A stretch of 17,858 nt of DNA from positions 1 to 17,858 of the forward strand of contig CAJYHH010000123.1 of assembly GCA_913773825.1 (NCBI GenBank). Direction: 5' to 3'. Position numbers and translations under genes: made by a program. Below, in pieces: positions 6,351-12,896 of the stretch (its first letter is position 1; each line of letters begins with the position of its first letter). The stretch is from Candidatus Sericytochromatia bacterium (lineage in GTDB: Bacteria > Cyanobacteriota > Sericytochromatia > UBA7694). The notes under the pieces are model-generated. The model did not search any database, was not told the DNA's origin, and worked only from the letters and a program-made list of their open reading frames with translations.

Positions 6351-7103
6351 TTAGCGACTGCGCGCGGGCATATTTGACGTGCGCTGACCAATCGGCTTAT
6401 GCACGTTTTGGGGAGCCAGAATCAGGCGTTTAAGGTCAAAACCTTGTTCCTGCATTCTGGCCACAATGCCTTCAAAGACTTCTTTGCGCAGCTGGGGCTG
6501 ACGCGAAAGAATCCAGAGTCGGTGGCGATTAGGTGTACCGACTACGGCGTATTCATAATGTTCGCCGAGTTCCAGAATCCAATAATCAGCTGAAAAAATA
6601 CCAAATCTGACTTTGAGCTTAGAGGGTTCAGCGAGATCGGGAATCCAGGCCACGGCTTTAGCTTCACGATGAGGGCCGTTAAAACCATCTAATTCACACT
6701 CATTCAGGACATCAATCTGGCCGTCAGAACGTAATGTATAAGTAGCGCGAATATTAACTGCACGCTTTTCTTCTGGTGAGGGCAGACGTGCAATCTCAAA
6801 CCAGCTGCCAGCATAACGTTGTAAATCAACGTCTGGAGCGGTTTTTAGCGATTGTCGGCGCTGGCGCTGCAGCAGGCTATAGCTAATAAGCCCCGTCAGG
6901 CCCAGCGCTGACGCGCACAGGGCAATAGGCAGAAATAAGCTGTTGGCGCGGAATGATAATGGGCCCCTTTGCTTTAGAGGGGATAATGATCGGCCCCTTT
7001 GCTTGAAAAGGGATGATGATGGGCCCTTTTGTTTTAAAAAGATGTTGGAAAGCTGTGCAAATCGTTGTCCAAACTGTTGACCCAAACTCTGCTTGACCCA
7101 CAT
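6351..7103 (-). CDS. Membrane-anchored lipocalin (Blc-like)
   Basis: The protein has 250 residues from ATG 7103, chosen because GAGGT lies 6 bases upstream; the frame extends to an ATG at 7154 (267 residues) without a ribosome binding site. In the long numbering, residues about 40-68 hold three copies of a 10-residue Lys/Gln/Arg/Gly/Pro/Ser repeat. A hydrophobic segment 'SLFLPIALCASALGLTGLISYSLL' (about 72-95) anchors the protein. The lipocalin domain follows from about 106: 'DVDLQRYAGSWFEIARLPSPEE', 'ATYTLRSDGQIDVLNEC', 'AKAVAWIPD', 'DYWILELGEHYEYAVVGTPNRHRLWILSRQP'. These match the bacterial Blc/apolipoprotein-D type, which binds lipids or lysophospholipids in the envelope. Unlike E. coli Blc it has no lipobox and uses a membrane helix. 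A basic N-terminus suggests the inside stays cytoplasmic and the lipocalin is periplasmic. It is a single-gene unit. Confidence 0.85.
   Translation of the reverse strand: MWVKQSLGQQFGQRFAQLSNIFLKQKGPSSSLFKQRGRSLSPLKQRGPLSFRANSLFLPIALCASALGLTGLISYSLLQRQRRQSLKTAPDVDLQRYAGSWFEIARLPSPEEKRAVNIRATYTLRSDGQIDVLNECELDGFNGPHREAKAVAWIPDLAEPSKLKVRFGIFSADYWILELGEHYEYAVVGTPNRHRLWILSRQPQLRKEVFEGIVARMQEQGFDLKRLILAPQNVHKPIGQRTSNMPARSR
6951..7044. repeat. 30-bp tandem repeat, about three copies, each able to form a hairpin
   Basis: Units begin near 6961, 6991 and 7021 and share GGCCCCTTTGCTT followed by an A/G-rich half and GATGAT or GATAAT. Each unit contains a small inverted repeat (for example CCCTTT/AAAGGG in the middle unit). 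The period of 30 keeps the lipocalin frame open and gives a 10-residue protein repeat. The third copy is the most diverged. Confidence 0.85.
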
Positions 7104-7265
7104 GCCATACCTCATATCAAAAGAATGTACTCTAACAATTAACAAAAACGGCATTTAATTTTTATATGAGCATCGATAAAAAACGCGTAAAACATCCTGA
7201 ATTTTCTTTATAACCTCTGACTTAACAATCAGTAAAATTGTTTATTCAAATACTAAAAATAAAGT

Positions 7266-7298
7266 TATAATTTAAACCAATCCATTTAAATTTAAATG
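7266..7298. promoter_or_regulatory. Possible promoter -10 box and adjoining 16-bp palindrome
   Basis: A perfect TATAAT at 7266-7271 lies in a very AT-rich stretch, but no -35 box stands at a standard distance. Twelve bases on, CATTTAAATTTAAATG (7283-7298) is a perfect palindrome, placed where a repressor operator could sit. AT-rich sequence gives such matches fairly easily, so both are tentative. The remainder of 7155-7330 holds nothing else I can name. Confidence 0.3.
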
Positions 7299-7334
7299 AT
7301 TAGACCTTGAAAATTCTTTAGGAATCTCTCTGAT

Positions 7335-7469
7335 AAATCGCATCTTTTTTAGACAAAAAAAACGACCTGCTCAAGCCTAAAGGCTGCCTGGATTTAGAAT
7401 AAAGGGCTGTGTTAATCTGGACTCAGGTCTTCTGCCACCCGGTTGAGTTTAGTTGATCTGATGCGATTT
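7335..7469 (+). promoter_or_regulatory. Putative structured 5' leader of the radical SAM gene
   Basis: Nested inverted repeats fill the 150 bases before the start codon. AAATCGCATC (7335-7344) pairs perfectly with GATGCGATTT (7460-7469). Inside it GACCTG (7364-7369) pairs with CAGGTC (7424-7429), and inside that AGCC-TAAA-GGCT makes a small hairpin at 7374-7385. The closing helix ends 10 bases before the ribosome binding site GGAG (7480-7483). This is the shape of a riboswitch-like or protein-bound leader. I could match it to no known class; the conserved cobalamin riboswitch boxes are absent. Confidence 0.4.
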
Positions 7470-7490
7470 TAAGCACTGCGGAGTTCTGAT

Positions 7491-9461
7491 TTGAAACTGG
7501 TCTTTTATTATCCCTGTGAATTTGAACATACCTACGCGGTGATCAATGGGCCGATGGGCCTGACTTATCTGGCTGCCCATTTGCAGCAAGAATTAGGTGT
7601 TGAAGACGTCAAAATTGAAGTGGACGTCGATCAGGTACTCGCGCATAAACCTGATTTAGTTGGCGTCTCGTCTTATACCCAGACTTACCCCCAGGCTTTA
7701 GCGGGTGCCAGACGCATCAAACAAGAACTGGGCGTACCGATTATGCTTGGCGGCGCGCATATGAACGCATACCCAGAAGGCCTGCCCCTAAACGGCCCTT
7801 TTGATGTTGGCGCTTATGGTGAAGGAGAGCACACAGCCGTTGAGCTTGTACGGCGTTTTTTAGACAATCGCTGGGAACCCAGTCAATTTGGCGATATTCC
7901 AGGCGTGGTCTTTTATGATCAGCATCAACAACAGGTCAAAACGCCTCGTTTAGAAAGCAGTGAACCCCTCGACAGCATTTATTATCCGCGCCGTGAATTA
8001 CTCAAAGCCTGGTTCCCGACCCATGGCCGAATTGAACAATGGCGACAGGGCTTATACACCTCTCGCGACTGCCCGTTTCGCTGCCGTTTTTGTATTCATA
8101 GCGTGATTCAAGGCATGCCTCGTTATCACTCAGTTGAGCGCGTGATTTTAGAGCTTGAGCAGATTATGCGCGATTACCCCGAGCAAAAAATCGTGACGAT
8201 TTATGACGATATTTTTGTGGTCTCTAAAAAGCGCCTAATTGAGCTTGTGGCTGCCATTCGTGAAGCGGGGATTCATAAACGGCTGGGCTTTGTGGTGATG
8301 ATCAAACCCAGTACCTTTAACGCTGAAATTGCGCTGCTGCTTAAAGAAATGAACGTCAAACTGATTTCATTTGGCTTTGAAACCGGCAGCCCGGAAGTCT
8401 TAAAATATCTCAAAGGTCGTGGCGCCAGACTCAGCCAGCACCAAGAATCCATTGAAATCTGCCGCAGTCTGAATATCCGCACAACGGGCTATTTTATTAT
8501 GGGAAGCCCGATTGAGACGACTCAGGATCTGGCCAGCACCTATTGGTTTATTCGCCATAATCTCAACGAAATGCATACGGCCGGCATGTTCTGCTTAGTG
8601 CCCTTTCCGGGTACCCGCTTTTGGGATGACTATCGTGACTACACAGGCCAAACACCTGATCATTTGGGTTGGGAAGCCTTTAATACCCGCTTTCTGGACG
8701 AAGGCCAGGACTATCCCTTTTTTATTAACCAGCACTATAGCCCTGAATATTTACAGCATGCCTATCATCAATTTACCCAGACTCGCGAACGTCTGTCTTC
8801 AGCCCCTGAACTGGCTCACCGTGAAGAGCGCATGCAGGGTTATAAACAAGCCCTTTATCAATACATCACCCCGCTGATGGGCGAACAAACCAAGCTGCTT
8901 GATGTCGCGGCTTATGCCAATAGCTATTATGAAACCCAGTTATTTACCGATCAGCCGATTAGCCTCTATGACCTCAATAAGCCCGATTTACAGCTGCTTG
9001 CAGAGTCTTATCAAGCGGTTTATCTCAATCACTGCCTCGAAAGCCAACGAGATCCTAAAGCTTTTTTAGACAATCTCCTTAGTCAATTACAGCTAGATGG
9101 CCCTCTTTATCTCAGCTTTTACAACGCTCTGTTTTTGCCTTTAATTGAGCGCTTATTAGCGGGCCAAAGCCTGGATATCTTTGAGCCGCCTCATGTTCAA
9201 AACCAATATAAATTATTTAGTTTGCCGCAGATGTTTAAATTACTCAGACAAGTCGGCTTAGAAGTCAGCTCGGTTTATCGCAATCCCCAGCCTTTAGACC
9301 CCAATAGTGATTTTTCACAGCAGGTTGTCCCCCAGCTCAAAAAAATGACCAGCCCCGAATTGGCCAGTGAATTAACGGTGTATAGCTACTTTTTAGTGCT
9401 TAAAAAACCGCAGATTTACACAGACCGACAAACAAGCGAGCAAGCTCGCTATTCAATATAA
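7491..9461 (+). CDS. B12-binding-type radical SAM protein with C-terminal methyltransferase-like domain
   Basis: The protein has 656 residues. It starts at TTG 7491, supported by GGAG seven bases upstream. Residues 1-125 form a cobalamin-binding-type Rossmann domain ('VGVSSYTQTYPQAL', 'PIMLGGAHMNAYPEG', 'FDVGAYGEGEHTAVEL'). The radical SAM core has C194-x3-C198-x2-C201 for the 4Fe-4S cluster, then 'TIYDDIF' (236-242), 'FGFETGSPEVLKYLKGRG' (294-311) and 'GYFIMGSPIETTQD'. Residues about 465-640 resemble a Methyltransf_23-type domain ('LNHCLESQRDPKAFLDNLLSQLQLDGPLYLSFYN', 'YKLFSLPQMFKLLRQVGLEV'), but the glycine-rich SAM loop is degraded. The family (COG1032) includes methylases and ring-forming enzymes of lipids, pigments and natural products; the substrate is unknown. 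It ends convergently with flhB, overlapping it by 13 bases. Confidence 0.88.
   Translation: MKLVFYYPCEFEHTYAVINGPMGLTYLAAHLQQELGVEDVKIEVDVDQVLAHKPDLVGVSSYTQTYPQALAGARRIKQELGVPIMLGGAHMNAYPEGLPLNGPFDVGAYGEGEHTAVELVRRFLDNRWEPSQFGDIPGVVFYDQHQQQVKTPRLESSEPLDSIYYPRRELLKAWFPTHGRIEQWRQGLYTSRDCPFRCRFCIHSVIQGMPRYHSVERVILELEQIMRDYPEQKIVTIYDDIFVVSKKRLIELVAAIREAGIHKRLGFVVMIKPSTFNAEIALLLKEMNVKLISFGFETGSPEVLKYLKGRGARLSQHQESIEICRSLNIRTTGYFIMGSPIETTQDLASTYWFIRHNLNEMHTAGMFCLVPFPGTRFWDDYRDYTGQTPDHLGWEAFNTRFLDEGQDYPFFINQHYSPEYLQHAYHQFTQTRERLSSAPELAHREERMQGYKQALYQYITPLMGEQTKLLDVAAYANSYYETQLFTDQPISLYDLNKPDLQLLAESYQAVYLNHCLESQRDPKAFLDNLLSQLQLDGPLYLSFYNALFLPLIERLLAGQSLDIFEPPHVQNQYKLFSLPQMFKLLRQVGLEVSSVYRNPQPLDPNSDFSQQVVPQLKKMTSPELASELTVYSYFLVLKKPQIYTDRQTSEQARYSI
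9435..9450. terminator. Small bidirectional terminator inside the convergent overlap
   Basis: AGCGAG (9435-9440) pairs with CTCGCT (9445-9450) around CAAG. On the minus strand it follows the flhB stop and is trailed by TGTTTGT; on the plus strand it precedes the radical SAM stop codon and is trailed by ATTCAATAT. It is the only visible stop signal for either gene. Confidence 0.5.
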
Positions 9462-10516
9462 TCGCCAAGTTTGCCGCTGACCTGATACACGTAAATCAAG
9501 ACTTCTGAAACCGCCGCATACAGATCAGCCGGAATCTCCTGGCCGACTTCAGTGGTGCGATAAAGCGCTCGCGCCAGCTCTTTATTCTCGATAATCGGCA
9601 CATCATGGCCCCGCGCACTTTCTTTAATCCGTTCCGCGACTTTAGCCGCCCCTTTGGCGAGCACACGCGGGGCGTTCATCGCTTCACGATCATAAGCAAC
9701 CGCCACGGCTAAATGCACAGGATTAGTTAAAATCACGTCGGCGCGCGGCACCGATTCCATCATTCGGTTCATGGCGGCTTTGCGCTGCAGTGAACGAATT
9801 CGGGCTTTAACCTGTGGATCACCTTCAGCGTTACGGGATTCGTCTTTAATTTCCTGCTTACTCATACGGATATTGCGTTCAAAGTACCAGCGCTGCCAGC
9901 CCAAATCAATCAAAGCCAGAATCAGCATCGTTAAACCGATTTTCCAGCCAATTTCCCAGACAATGGCGCCAATCAGAGCCCCCGTTTCACCGAGCTCCAT
10001 CTGCACAGTCTGAAGCAGCTGGGTATAGTGCGAAGCCAGAATACTCCAGGACAGAGCAACAAAAATGGAGATCTTAACCAGATTCTGCAAGAGCTGAATC
10101 AAAGGCTGCAGTGAAAACAAACGTTTAAAACCGTTAATCGGATTCAGCTTAGACAGATCAAAGCGCAGCGGATAAGTCGAAAAGCTAAAGCCAACCTGCA
10201 GTACGTTCACCACCACACCGCCAATGATCAGCATGCCAAATAAAGGCATTAAGGCCAGCAGCATGCCCCAGCCCAGACTCGCCATTAATCCGACTAAATC
10301 AACAGCGTCTATATCTTTGGGGAACTGACTCCAAAGCTCAGCCGTACTGGACTCAACGTAGCTAAACACCCCTGGCAAATAAAAGCGCAAAAATACAATT
10401 GCCAGAATAAACAGCACCGCTGTGTTAAATTCCTGACTTCGCGCTACTTGCCCTTTGCCGCGCAGCTCACTCCGGCGGCGCGGCGTTGCTTTTTCTGTTT
10501 TTGACGGATCAGCCAT
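9449..10516 (-). CDS. flhB: Flagellar export switch protein FlhB
   Basis: The protein has 355 residues, the usual length. The N-terminus 'EKATPRRRSELRGKGQVARSQEF' (8-30) is the family signature. Four membrane segments fall at about 32-50, 80-106, 143-160 and 184-208. The linker 'ESRNAEGDPQVKARIRSLQR' leads to the cytoplasmic domain. The autocleavage site, normally NPTH, is N265-P266-V267-H268 here; N and P are the reacting residues, so self-cleavage should still occur. FlhB sets substrate specificity of the flagellar type III export gate, switching from rod/hook to filament proteins. The ATG directly abuts the fliR stop (TAAATG), so the two are translationally coupled. It is the last gene of the operon, and flhA does not follow. 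Confidence 0.96.
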   Translation of the reverse strand: MADPSKTEKATPRRRSELRGKGQVARSQEFNTAVLFILAIVFLRFYLPGVFSYVESSTAELWSQFPKDIDAVDLVGLMASLGWGMLLALMPLFGMLIIGGVVVNVLQVGFSFSTYPLRFDLSKLNPINGFKRLFSLQPLIQLLQNLVKISIFVALSWSILASHYTQLLQTVQMELGETGALIGAIVWEIGWKIGLTMLILALIDLGWQRWYFERNIRMSKQEIKDESRNAEGDPQVKARIRSLQRKAAMNRMMESVPRADVILTNPVHLAVAVAYDREAMNAPRVLAKGAAKVAERIKESARGHDVPIIENKELARALYRTTEVGQEIPADLYAAVSEVLIYVYQVSGKLGDYIE

Positions 10517-11293
10517 TTAAAATAATCGTAGCAGCTGAGAGAGCAGAGCCGGTAACAGATCCCGCAGAAACTGAATCGTAAAGCTAATTGATACTAAAAG
10601 CGTCAGCAGACCCACATAGATTTTAATAGAAAAGCTAATCACCAGGACATTCATCTGCGGAGCAGTACGGGCAATTAAACCCATCAGAATATCAATCAGG
10701 GTTAAAACCCCGCAGATCGGCGCAGAAATAATTAAAGCGACCACAAAAATCTGGGCAAAAAGATGAAGCAACTGTTCAAGGGTTTGCCCCGTCAGGCCCG
10801 TCTGAACAAATTTACCAAGCGGCATGGTTGTAAAGCTTTTTTCAAAGGCCAGAATCAAATAATGATGACCGTTGATGCTAAAAAACACCAGCAGCCCCAT
10901 AATAAAATAAATCTCTGACAGCAACGGGCGCTGGGACTGAGAATCAGGGTTTAACACATTGGCCTGACCAAAACCCATCTGCAAGCCAATAAATTGCCCG
11001 GCTAAGACCATGCCTTCAAAGATCAGGGTGGCTGACCAGCCATAGATCACGCCGACGGTAATCTCAAACAGACCACTGACCAGCCAGGCAATGGTGTTAC
11101 TGGGGACAGCGCTTTTATCAATCGTTAAAAACGGAAACACCAGCACACCAATGCTGATTGAAAATAACACCCTGACAATAATCGGAATTCGCTGCTGGCC
11201 AAAAATCGGGGCTGTAAAAAACAATCCCGTACTGCGCAGCACAACCAAACCCAAAACAGGCAGTTGATTCGAAAAATTAAGCAGCCATTCCAT
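10517..11293 (-). CDS. fliR: Flagellar export gate protein FliR
   Basis: From ATG 11293 the protein has 258 residues, the usual FliR size. It is almost wholly membrane helices, with 'GLQMGFGQANVLNPDSQSQRPLLSEIYFIMGLLVFFSINGHHYLI' and near the end 'RTAPQMNVLVISFSIKIYVGLL', both family signatures. FliR closes the FliP5-FliQ4-FliR1 export gate in the inner membrane. The open frame continues upstream to GTG 11404, but those 37 residues ('LFRAPTRNLGKPNPIASQ...') are translation of a palindromic repeat element and are not part of the family. ATG 11293 has no clear ribosome binding site, which is odd for this operon and may be a consequence of the insertion. Confidence 0.94.
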   Translation of the reverse strand: MEWLLNFSNQLPVLGLVVLRSTGLFFTAPIFGQQRIPIIVRVLFSISIGVLVFPFLTIDKSAVPSNTIAWLVSGLFEITVGVIYGWSATLIFEGMVLAGQFIGLQMGFGQANVLNPDSQSQRPLLSEIYFIMGLLVFFSINGHHYLILAFEKSFTTMPLGKFVQTGLTGQTLEQLLHLFAQIFVVALIISAPICGVLTLIDILMGLIARTAPQMNVLVISFSIKIYVGLLTLLVSISFTIQFLRDLLPALLSQLLRLF

Positions 11294-11320
11294 TACAGGA
11301 CGGTCACAGTCGTTTAAATC

Positions 11321-11402
11321 CGTATCATTCTGCACTTGATGCGGAATCTGGGACGCAATCGGATTCGGCTTGCCCAGATTCCGTGTCGGAGCACGGAATA
11401 AC
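11321..11402. repeat. REP/MITE-like palindromic element between fliQ and fliR
   Basis: GGAATCTGGG (11343-11352) pairs perfectly with CCCAGATTCC (11373-11382) across a 20-base loop. Next to it ATTCCGTG (11378-11385) pairs with CACGGAAT (11392-11399), and at the other end ATTCTGCA (11328-11335) pairs with TGCGGAAT (11340-11347) with one mismatch. The whole can fold into alternative stems. The GGAATCTGGG/CCCAGATTCC core recalls dispersed extragenic repeats seen in many bacteria. I see only this one copy in the window. Confidence 0.75.
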
Positions 11403-11435
11403 ACTTATATTTAGCAAAGGTCAAGGGACTCACCC

Positions 11436-11708
11436 CTAACCTTTAATCAAGTCAGGAATATTTAAAATCAGCTCAGTTGAAAAATCCATCAACACGTTTA
11501 ACATCCAGGGCCCTAAAATCAGCATCACCAAACCGACAACCACAATTTTAGGAATAAAAGTCAGCGTCATTTCGTTGATCTGAGTCACCGTCTGAAACAG
11601 ACCCACTAATAAACCGACCACGCTGCTGATTAATAACATCGGCGCTAAAACCTGAGCCGTCACCCAGATACTGCGTTCAAGCACGCTAAAAAATGTCTCT
11701 TCGCCCAT
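11436..11708 (-). CDS. fliQ: Flagellar export gate protein FliQ
   Basis: The protein has 90 residues (family usually 89-90). It has two membrane hairpin segments at about 16-40 and 52-75 with the signature 'GLLVGLFQTVTQINEMTLTFIPKIV'. FliQ packs around FliP and FliR in the export gate. Its ATG overlaps the fliP stop codon (TGATG), so translation is coupled to fliP. The next gene, fliR, lies 142 bases downstream, an unusually long gap for this operon, filled mostly by the palindromic element. Confidence 0.95.
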   Translation of the reverse strand: MGEETFFSVLERSIWVTAQVLAPMLLISSVVGLLVGLFQTVTQINEMTLTFIPKIVVVGLVMLILGPWMLNVLMDFSTELILNIPDLIKG

Positions 11709-12487
11709 CAGCCAAAGCTCCCGACTAAAGCCTGCGAAAGAATATTCCAGCCATCAATTAAGACAAATAAAACCAGCTTAAACGGCAGCGAAATAACCGT
11801 CGGCGGCAGCATCATCATGCCCATCGACATCAGCGTACTGGCCACCACCATATCAATTACTAAAAAGGGAATATAAACTAAAAAACCGATAATAAAGGCC
11901 GTTTTAAGCTCACTTGTAACAAAGGCCGGCAGCAGCACATGATTAGGGACATCATCAGGACGACGCGGTAGCGGGGTTTTACTCATCTTGAGATAAAGCT
12001 CAAGATCCGGCTGGCGCACCTGGCGCATCATAAAGGCCCGAAAGGGTTTAATCCCGCGATCAAAAGCCTGTTCCTGGGTGATTTTTTTGGCTAAAAAAGG
12101 CTGAAGAGCTTGTTTATTGGCTTCATCAAACATCGGGGCCGTAATAAAAAAAGTCATAAACAGGGCAATCCCCACCAGCACCTGATTAGGTGGAGCCTGC
12201 TGAGTGCCTAAAGCCTGACGTAAAAAACCCAAAACAATCACAATTCGGGTAAAAGGCGTCATCATCACCAGAATCGTTGGCGCTAAGGCCAAAACCGTAA
12301 ACAGCAGCAGGAGCTGGACGCTAAAAACCATATCCTGAGGACTACGGGCCTGATCCACCCCTAAGGTAATCCGTGGAATCGGAATCGTCTGAGCTTGAGT
12401 CTGGGCTAGCGCAGGCAAAGCAAACAGAGCCAGGCTCAGGATCAGACCGACCCAGAGCCAGGGACGGAGAAAAAAGCGTGTCTTCAT
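11708..12487 (-). CDS. fliP: Flagellar export gate protein FliP
   Basis: From ATG 12487 the protein has 259 residues, close to the family norm. It begins with a cleavable signal peptide 'MKTRFFLRPWLWVGLILSLALFALPALAQ', as FliP characteristically does. Family blocks follow: 'LAPTILVMMTPFTRIVIVLGFLRQALGTQQAPPNQVLVGIALFMTFFI', 'FRAFMMRQV', 'LPAFVTSELKTAFIIGFLVYIPFLVIDMVVASTLMSMGMMMLPP' and 'SLPFKLVLFVLIDGW'. An AGG eight bases upstream can serve as ribosome binding site. The frame runs on upstream to 12622, but those 45 residues precede the signal peptide and are rejected. It is the first gene of the fliP-fliQ-fliR-flhB operon. fliO is not seen upstream. Confidence 0.96.
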   Translation of the reverse strand: MKTRFFLRPWLWVGLILSLALFALPALAQTQAQTIPIPRITLGVDQARSPQDMVFSVQLLLLFTVLALAPTILVMMTPFTRIVIVLGFLRQALGTQQAPPNQVLVGIALFMTFFITAPMFDEANKQALQPFLAKKITQEQAFDRGIKPFRAFMMRQVRQPDLELYLKMSKTPLPRRPDDVPNHVLLPAFVTSELKTAFIIGFLVYIPFLVIDMVVASTLMSMGMMMLPPTVISLPFKLVLFVLIDGWNILSQALVGSFG

Positions 12488-12896
12488 CTCTTTGGCCTGC
12501 ACTCGGCTACATTGTGGCACACCCTCACACTCTGGCGCCAGGGGCGAAGCTGGAATCAAGCGGTCTAAAAGCTGTTGAAGCAAGCTTTTCTGAGCCTGTG
12601 TCTGAGCGCATCTTAAGGTCAAATCAAAGGATTTTAAGCTCTACCTAAAAAATCATCAGACAGCACTCAGAGATCACTTAAAGACTCCTCAGAGGAGACT
12701 TAGGTCCATGTCGTACATTAATGAGACATGTACGCCTGTGTATCTGCTGATGTCGCGACACTTTTCAACCCAACATCAAATAAAAAATCAAATACAACAG
12801 CGCTTCAAACAAGCTCAGGCCGAGCTTAAAATAACAGGCCATCCTCAGAATAAGACGCCAAAGAATGAGACGCCGCAGGCGGGAGGAAGAGAGATT
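12488..12896. other. Divergent intergenic region between fliP and the propeller lipoprotein gene
   Basis: No gene is called; the open frames here are upstream extensions of the two flanking genes. It should carry promoters for both directions, but no convincing -35/-10 pair or sigma-28 site was found. It contains several dyads: CTGGCGCCAG (12532-12541), CTCCT-CAG-AGGAG (about 12686-12698), CGTACAT/ATGTACG (12712-12718 with 12728-12734, 9-base spacer) and TGTCGCGACA (12751-12760). The third has the shape of an operator. Confidence 0.4.

Noticed and set aside
6951..7044. CRISPR array
   Set aside because: The 30-bp units are contiguous with no spacers and diverge from each other; no cas genes are near.
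7360..7445. Cobalamin riboswitch for the B12-type radical SAM protein
   Set aside because: A GACCTGC-like string and its complement are present, but the conserved B12 box context and the other core boxes are missing on either strand.
12515..12530. Sigma-54 promoter (TGGCAC) near fliP
   Set aside because: TGGCAC occurs on the plus strand at about 12515-12520, but the required TTGC element is not at the right distance and the orientation is wrong for fliP.
12488..12622. 45-residue N-terminal extension of FliP
   Set aside because: It would place sequence in front of the cleavable signal peptide typical of FliP; the start at 12487 gives the normal length.
12708..12896. 63-residue N-terminal extension of the propeller lipoprotein
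   Set aside because: A lipoprotein signal must be at the N-terminus, and a good ribosome binding site precedes ATG 12897.
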